In this document: positions 59,585 through 64,000 of the stretch, in pieces | Position numbering within the stretch: position 1 is the stretch's first letter | Layout of the letters: each line of letters begins with the position of its first letter | From: Daldinia sp. FL1419 | Lineage: Eukaryota > Ascomycota > Sordariomycetes > Xylariales > Hypoxylaceae | Assembly: GCA_025201765.1 (NCBI GenBank) | Contig: MU623420.1 | Coordinates: 109,542-173,541 of the forward strand | DNA length: 64,000 nt | Reading direction: 5' to 3' | Made by a program: the position numbers and the translations under genes | Notes under the pieces: model-generated | What the model was told of the DNA's origin: nothing | Databases searched by the model: none | What the model saw: the letters and a program-made list of their open reading frames with translations, nothing else

Positions 59585-62064
59585 TACAGGTATCCAGTTT
59601 ATCTTTTAGTATTTGGGGTAATATAATTACATAATTAAAATTACTTTGTAAAACCCTATTAGCCTCCATGGAGCCAACGTTTCTAGGTTTCCACAGCCTC
59701 TTTTGGATATAAATAAGCCCTCAAGAATTGTCTTTCTTATCTGATCAGCTCAGGTTCTCAAACATAGAATCGTCAGTTTATTACAGAGCGCTTCATACGA
59801 ATATATACGCTTTTTATCTTAGAGCTCCTATTCAATTCGAGCTCCTGGCCAATAATATTAACCCTGAATTGGAGCTCCTATCTAATATGTAAGCTCCCAA
59901 GAGCTGATTCCTGCCTGATCAGGTCAAGTTCTTAAGCATCAATATATTCAGCTTTTCTTATAGCTTCTTACGATAATTTATGACCATATCTCCAATTAAA
60001 TATATCATCCATTCTATCTCTTAAGCACCAACAATCACCTTTATTAATCAGCTTATTATTTGATCGCTTGAATACCTTCCTCACGATATAATTGCATTGC
60101 ATCTAGATAGCTATTAGAGCTCCCGTTCAATATATAGGCCCTCAGAAGTTGTTTTCTTGTCTGATCAGATCAAGCTCTACAGAATCATCACTCTCTCTTA
60201 TAGCTTTTACGATAGTTTATGGATTTGCTCTCTTGCTGAATATATCGTCTATTCTATCTCTTGAGCGCCAGCTACCATTGATAGCAGTTACTTCTATTAG
60301 CCTTTTATTTGATCATTTTAATACCATTAGAATATAGTTTGTTATGGGGTAGCTGAAATGCACGGCAGGGCATATCCCGCAGGAGCTATTAGAGCTAGTA
60401 TTAACCTTGAATTAGAGTTCTTATTCAATATATAGGCCCTGAAGAGTTGATTCCTGGCTGATCAGGTCAAATGCTCAAGCATAGAGTCATCAGTCTTTTC
60501 ATGGAGCTTTATACAATAATATACGCATTTCTTGCCTCTTATTGAATATATCATTTCGAGCGCCAGCTACCATTGCTAGCAGCAATTACCTCTATTAGTC
60601 CTTCTATTTAATCACTCTAATACCTTCTTCAATATATAGTCACCTTGCATTTAGCTATTAAAGTTCCTGTTTAATATATAGGCCTTCAAGACTTGATTCT
60701 TGTCTGATCAAGTCAAGCTCTTTAAGCATCACCTTTTATATAGCTTCTTACGATAGTTTATGATTTCTCTCTCTTGTTGAATATATCGTCTATTCTATTT
60801 CTTCAGCGCTAGCTACCATTGCCAGCAGTCACCTCTATTAGCTTTATATTTGATCACTTTAATACCCCATTCAGGATATAGTCACCTTGCATTTTTTATC
60901 AGCTGAAATGCAGGTCAGGGTATATCCCGCAGGAACTATTAGAGCCCCTATTCAATATATCGGCCCTCAAGAGTTGATTCTTGTCCGATCAGATCAAGCT
61001 CTATAAAATCATCACTTTCTCTTATAGCCTTTACGATAGTTTATGAATTTGTTCTTTTGATGAATATCACCTCTTGAGCGCGCTACCGTTGTCAACAGTT
61101 ACCCCTAATAGTTCTTTTACTTGATCACTTTAATACCTTATTCACAATATAATTTGTTGTGTGGTAGCTGAAATGTAGGGCAGGTCATATCCTGCAGGAG
61201 CTATTAGAGCTAGTATTAACCTTGAATTAGAGCTCCTGTTCAATATATAGGCCCTCAAGAGTTAATTCTTGTCTGATCAGATCAAGCTCAACAAAATCAT
61301 CACTTTCTCTTATAGCTTTTACAATAGTTTATAAATTGGCTCTCTTATTGAATATTACCTCTTGAGCGCCAGCTACCATTGCCAACAATTACTTCTATTA
61401 ATCCCTCTATTTGATCACTTTAATATCCTCTTTCAGGATATAGTCACCTTACATCTACCTAGCTATTAGAGCTCCTGTTCAATAGCATTAGCCCTGAATT
61501 CGAGCTCCTATCCAATATATAAGCCTCTAAGAGCTAATTCTTACCTGATCAGGTCAAGTTCTTAAGCATCAACTTATTCAACTTTTCTTATAGCTTCTTA
61601 CAATAGTTTATGGCTTCCCTCGCTTATTGAATATATCGTCTATTCTATCTCTCGAGCGCCAGCAATTACCTCTATTAATTAACCTTTTATTTGATCACTT
61701 TAATACCTTCTTCAGGATATAGTTTGTTATGGGGTAGCTGAATTGCAGGGCATATCCTGCAGGCCTCCATGGAACAACCTCTTCTAGGGTCTCCACAGGC
61801 TTTTTCTGGATATAAATAGGCCCTCCAGAGTTGTTTCCTGTCTGATCAGGTCAAGCTCTTTAAGCATCACCTTTTATATAGCTTCTTACGATAGTTTATG
61901 ACTTCTTTCTCTTATTGACTATACCGTTGATTCTCTCTCTTGAGCACCAACTACCATTGCCAGCAGTCACCTCTATTAGCCTTTTATTTGATCACTCTAG
62001 TACCTACCTTCCCTAGGATATAATTACCTTGCATCTAGCTATTAGAGCTCTTATTCAATACCCT

Positions 62065-62390
62065 GGTTGAACGATCTCTAGGGAATTTGCTGATGTAAGC
62101 TCTAAAAAGCTGTACGCCACGGGAAGCCACAGGCGCGCGCACGGGGCACAAAAAAAATCCCAAACCACTTTGATTCATTATATCAATTCGAAACCTACGT
62201 AAAAATACTAATAATTGGTATCATTTGAAAGATAGCTGAATTCGTGGTCTTTTGAGATAGGTTGCATGTGTTTCCGATAGGAGGTTGTTGTACAATAGCT
62301 GAAAACGTTCAAAAGTGCGGGGGATTTCTCTGGGAGCTGATTGGTCAGTCAGGATTGTGGCGCAACTAATGAAATAAGAAAGACATAGAT
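62065..62390. other. GC-richer island after the right array
   Basis: Non-repeated sequence of near-normal base composition between the array and the next AT-rich stretch, starting with a GCGCGCGCAC-like run. No coding frame. It could be a recent insertion end or DNA that escaped RIP. Confidence 0.45.
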
Positions 62391-63113
62391 ATAATAATTA
62401 AAATATTTTTTATTTATTTTCTTCTATAAGATCCTATTAAATATAATATATTTCAATATTTTAATTTTAAATTTCAAATAACTTTTATATCTTTTAAAAA
62501 TATTATTAATTAAAAATTTTAAAAGTATTTTAAATATTAATAAATATTATATTATTTTTTATAATTTTGGATTTTATTGATTAAGTGGTTGTAAAATAAT
62601 TGATTATATTTTATTTTAGTTCTTGGGGTCTAACATTGTTAATACAAAATATACTAATATTATATTAAATTAGAAATTAATAAATTTATTTAAATTACCT
62701 TCCCATTTTTTATTATTTTGATTAGATGGATTGTTTGGCTTTTAAAATAAAATATTTGTAATAATATTATTTTTTCTTATAATATATTTTATTTTAAAAT
62801 TAAATATTTTAATATATGTAATTTATTTTGTTAATGTTGCATTAGGTAAATTTATAAAATTATTATTAAACTAAATAATCAAAATCTTAGTATTAATTTC
62901 TAAGAGGAATTGGATTTTATAGATATAATTTTATAATTATTTAAACAACTTTATGATTGTTAGGCATTCTTATTTTGTAACATCATATCATAATTCAAAT
63001 CCTTTTCAAACTTTTAATTTATATTTATAAAGTTTAAAAATAAATTAATTATCTAATTGATCAATTATTATACCCTATTCCTGCCCTAAAATATCAGTTT
63101 TAAGAACTATTTA

Positions 63114-63308
63114 TTATTTTAATTTGTAATCCATTATAATAAGGCATGGTGATGTGGTAAGAACATTTTTTAACCTAATTATTATTTGATTTTGTACCTT
63201 GCTCCATATGAAAGGCTTATTTTTACATAATAACTTTATTAATAGTAGGGTCTCTATAATGTAATTCTTGATCCATATACGAAAATATACTATAAGGCCT
63301 AGGAACAA
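63114..63308 (-). pseudogene. Ty3/gypsy reverse transcriptase-RNase H junction relic
   Basis: The minus-strand frame reads FLGLIVYFRIWIKNYI, then LLIKLLCKNKPFIWSK, LKNVLTTSPCLIIMDYKLK. This is the well-known end of gypsy reverse transcriptase (FLGLxNYYRxFI, then LTxLLxKxxPFxW, LKxxLTxxPVLxxxD). Flanking DNA is too AT-shifted to read. It is a dead fragment. Confidence 0.75.
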
Positions 63309-63900
63309 TTAAACTTTATTAATATTATTATATTTTTTTTATTTAAGGATTTTTAAAACTTTGGTTTTTCCAGATAACCAATCATTTAATCCATAGATAT
63401 AATTAATAATTTTGGTGCTTACTTTGCAAAATTCTAATTTCTTAATATTTACAATAGTTTTAACTAATTTAAAATTTAATAGGATATTGGTAATATTCTT
63501 AATATACTTTAACACAAATTATTTAATTTTAGGGTAAATTTTTTAATTATTATATTTAATAATTAATCCTTTAATTCTAATATTATTAAAAAAAGGTTTG
63601 TATATATATAATATTAAATTATATAAGATATAGTTTATAACCTTAAAAAAATATATTATTAAATTTATTATTTTTTAAGATATTATTATTATTTATAAAG
63701 ATTTTAAAAGTATAGAAAAAATAATTATATTTTTATTGTAAATTAATAAATCTAATTAATTATATTTTGAAAATAAATTGATATAAGAAAATATAATATA
63801 TATGACAAATTTTTTAATAAAGGAATTATAATCTTTAAGTAAAAAAGTGTCTTTAATTGTAATAATATTTAATTTAATTATTAAATTAATTAATTATAAA

Positions 63901-64000
63901 TTACCACGTAGCTTGTTCGGATAGGCGGCGGGTAGGTTTTCTCCGGAACACGGTTCCTACCCGGAACAAATACCAAGAGATGGACCGGATACCTGTAATA
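63901..64000. other. GC-richer edge at window end
   Basis: Base composition returns to normal. GGGTAGG (63930-63936) and CCTACCC (63956-63962) are inverted, and CCGGAACA is repeated directly (about 63943 and 63961). It looks like the start of a less mutated element or of gene space beyond the window. Confidence 0.4.

Larger units (their letters stand above)
59180..62060 (+). repeat. Right satellite-like array, less mutated
   Basis: About ten tandem units. The anchor CTGATCAG occurs near 59307, 59742, 59916, 60162, 60458, 60704, 60986, 61273, 61546 and 61842, mostly 246-296 bp apart. A unit contains GCTACCATTGCCAGCAG, TTTGATCACTTTAATACC, CAGGATATAGTCACCTT, AGCTATTAGAGCTCCTG and TATATAGGCCCTCAAGAG. 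No coding capacity is visible. It is in opposite orientation to the array at 52900-55700. Confidence 0.8.
52851..64000. other. AT-rich, RIP-like isochore
   Basis: About 11 kb with no intact gene. Related copies differ mostly by C-to-T and G-to-A, as expected of repeat-induced point mutation. The block includes two opposed repeat arrays, gypsy relics, and small GC-richer islands (about 59135-59175, 62065-62390, 63900-64000). It may be pericentromeric or subtelomeric heterochromatin; I cannot tell which. Confidence 0.8.

Noticed and set aside
52851..64000. Mitochondrial DNA insertion explaining the high AT content
   Set aside because: No mitochondrial protein or rRNA words; related copies differ by RIP-type transitions and gypsy words are present.

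Overview
The window is nuclear DNA of a filamentous ascomycete. Genes are compact and broken by short spliceosomal introns of about 48-90 nt with GT..AG ends and CTAAC/CTAAT-type branch sites. The products are Pezizomycotina proteins: a fungal Mediator subunit Med5/Nut1, SCAP, a kinesin-3 motor, a PPPDE-thioredoxin-PUL protein and a fungal C2H2-type regulator. The right end is an AT-rich block with the transition bias of repeat-induced point mutation (RIP). Intergenic DNA is peppered with the palindromic word TACCTAGGTA. I infer Sordariomycetes, possibly Xylariales; the class is inference only.

Layout. 0.6-10.1 kb: four minus-strand genes, namely an ER translocon-associated TRAP-alpha/IRC22-like protein, a secreted arylsulfatase, Mediator subunit 5, and an uncharacterised Pro-rich protein. 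10.1-22.4 kb: a gene desert of about 12 kb with only one convincing gene, a tRNA-Arg(TCT) carrying a 15-nt intron. 22.4-31.1 kb: plus-strand genes for a C2H2-type regulator (with a cryptic 48-nt in-frame intron), a Cys-rich single-pass membrane protein, and a flavocytochrome-b2-like 2-hydroxyacid dehydrogenase that appears to carry a C-terminal peroxisomal signal. 31.1-36.4 kb: a Myb-like Ser/Lys-rich gene interrupted by an in-frame TAG and flanked by diverged direct repeats. 36.5-52.5 kb: a housekeeping block of SCAP, a JMJD7-type JmjC hydroxylase, kinesin-3, PPPDE-Trx-PUL, Golgi GDPase (GDA1) and a degenerate magnesium-chelatase-like protein. 52.8-64 kb: an AT isochore without intact genes. 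It holds two opposed arrays of a roughly 245-300 bp repeat, a central gypsy integrase relic bounded by inverted repeats, and a second gypsy RT/RNase H relic near the end.

Functional view. No biosynthetic cluster is evident. Several genes share the secretory pathway without forming an operon-like unit: TRAP-alpha (ER translocation), SCAP (ER sterol/oxygen sensing), GDA1 (Golgi mannosylation support) and the secreted sulfatase. The most unusual material is the opposed satellite array with its conserved hairpin, the splice-dependent C-terminal SRL of the 2-hydroxyacid dehydrogenase, and the duplicated and broken Myb-like locus. All exon models were built by hand from splice signals, frame continuity and family knowledge; no database search was run.
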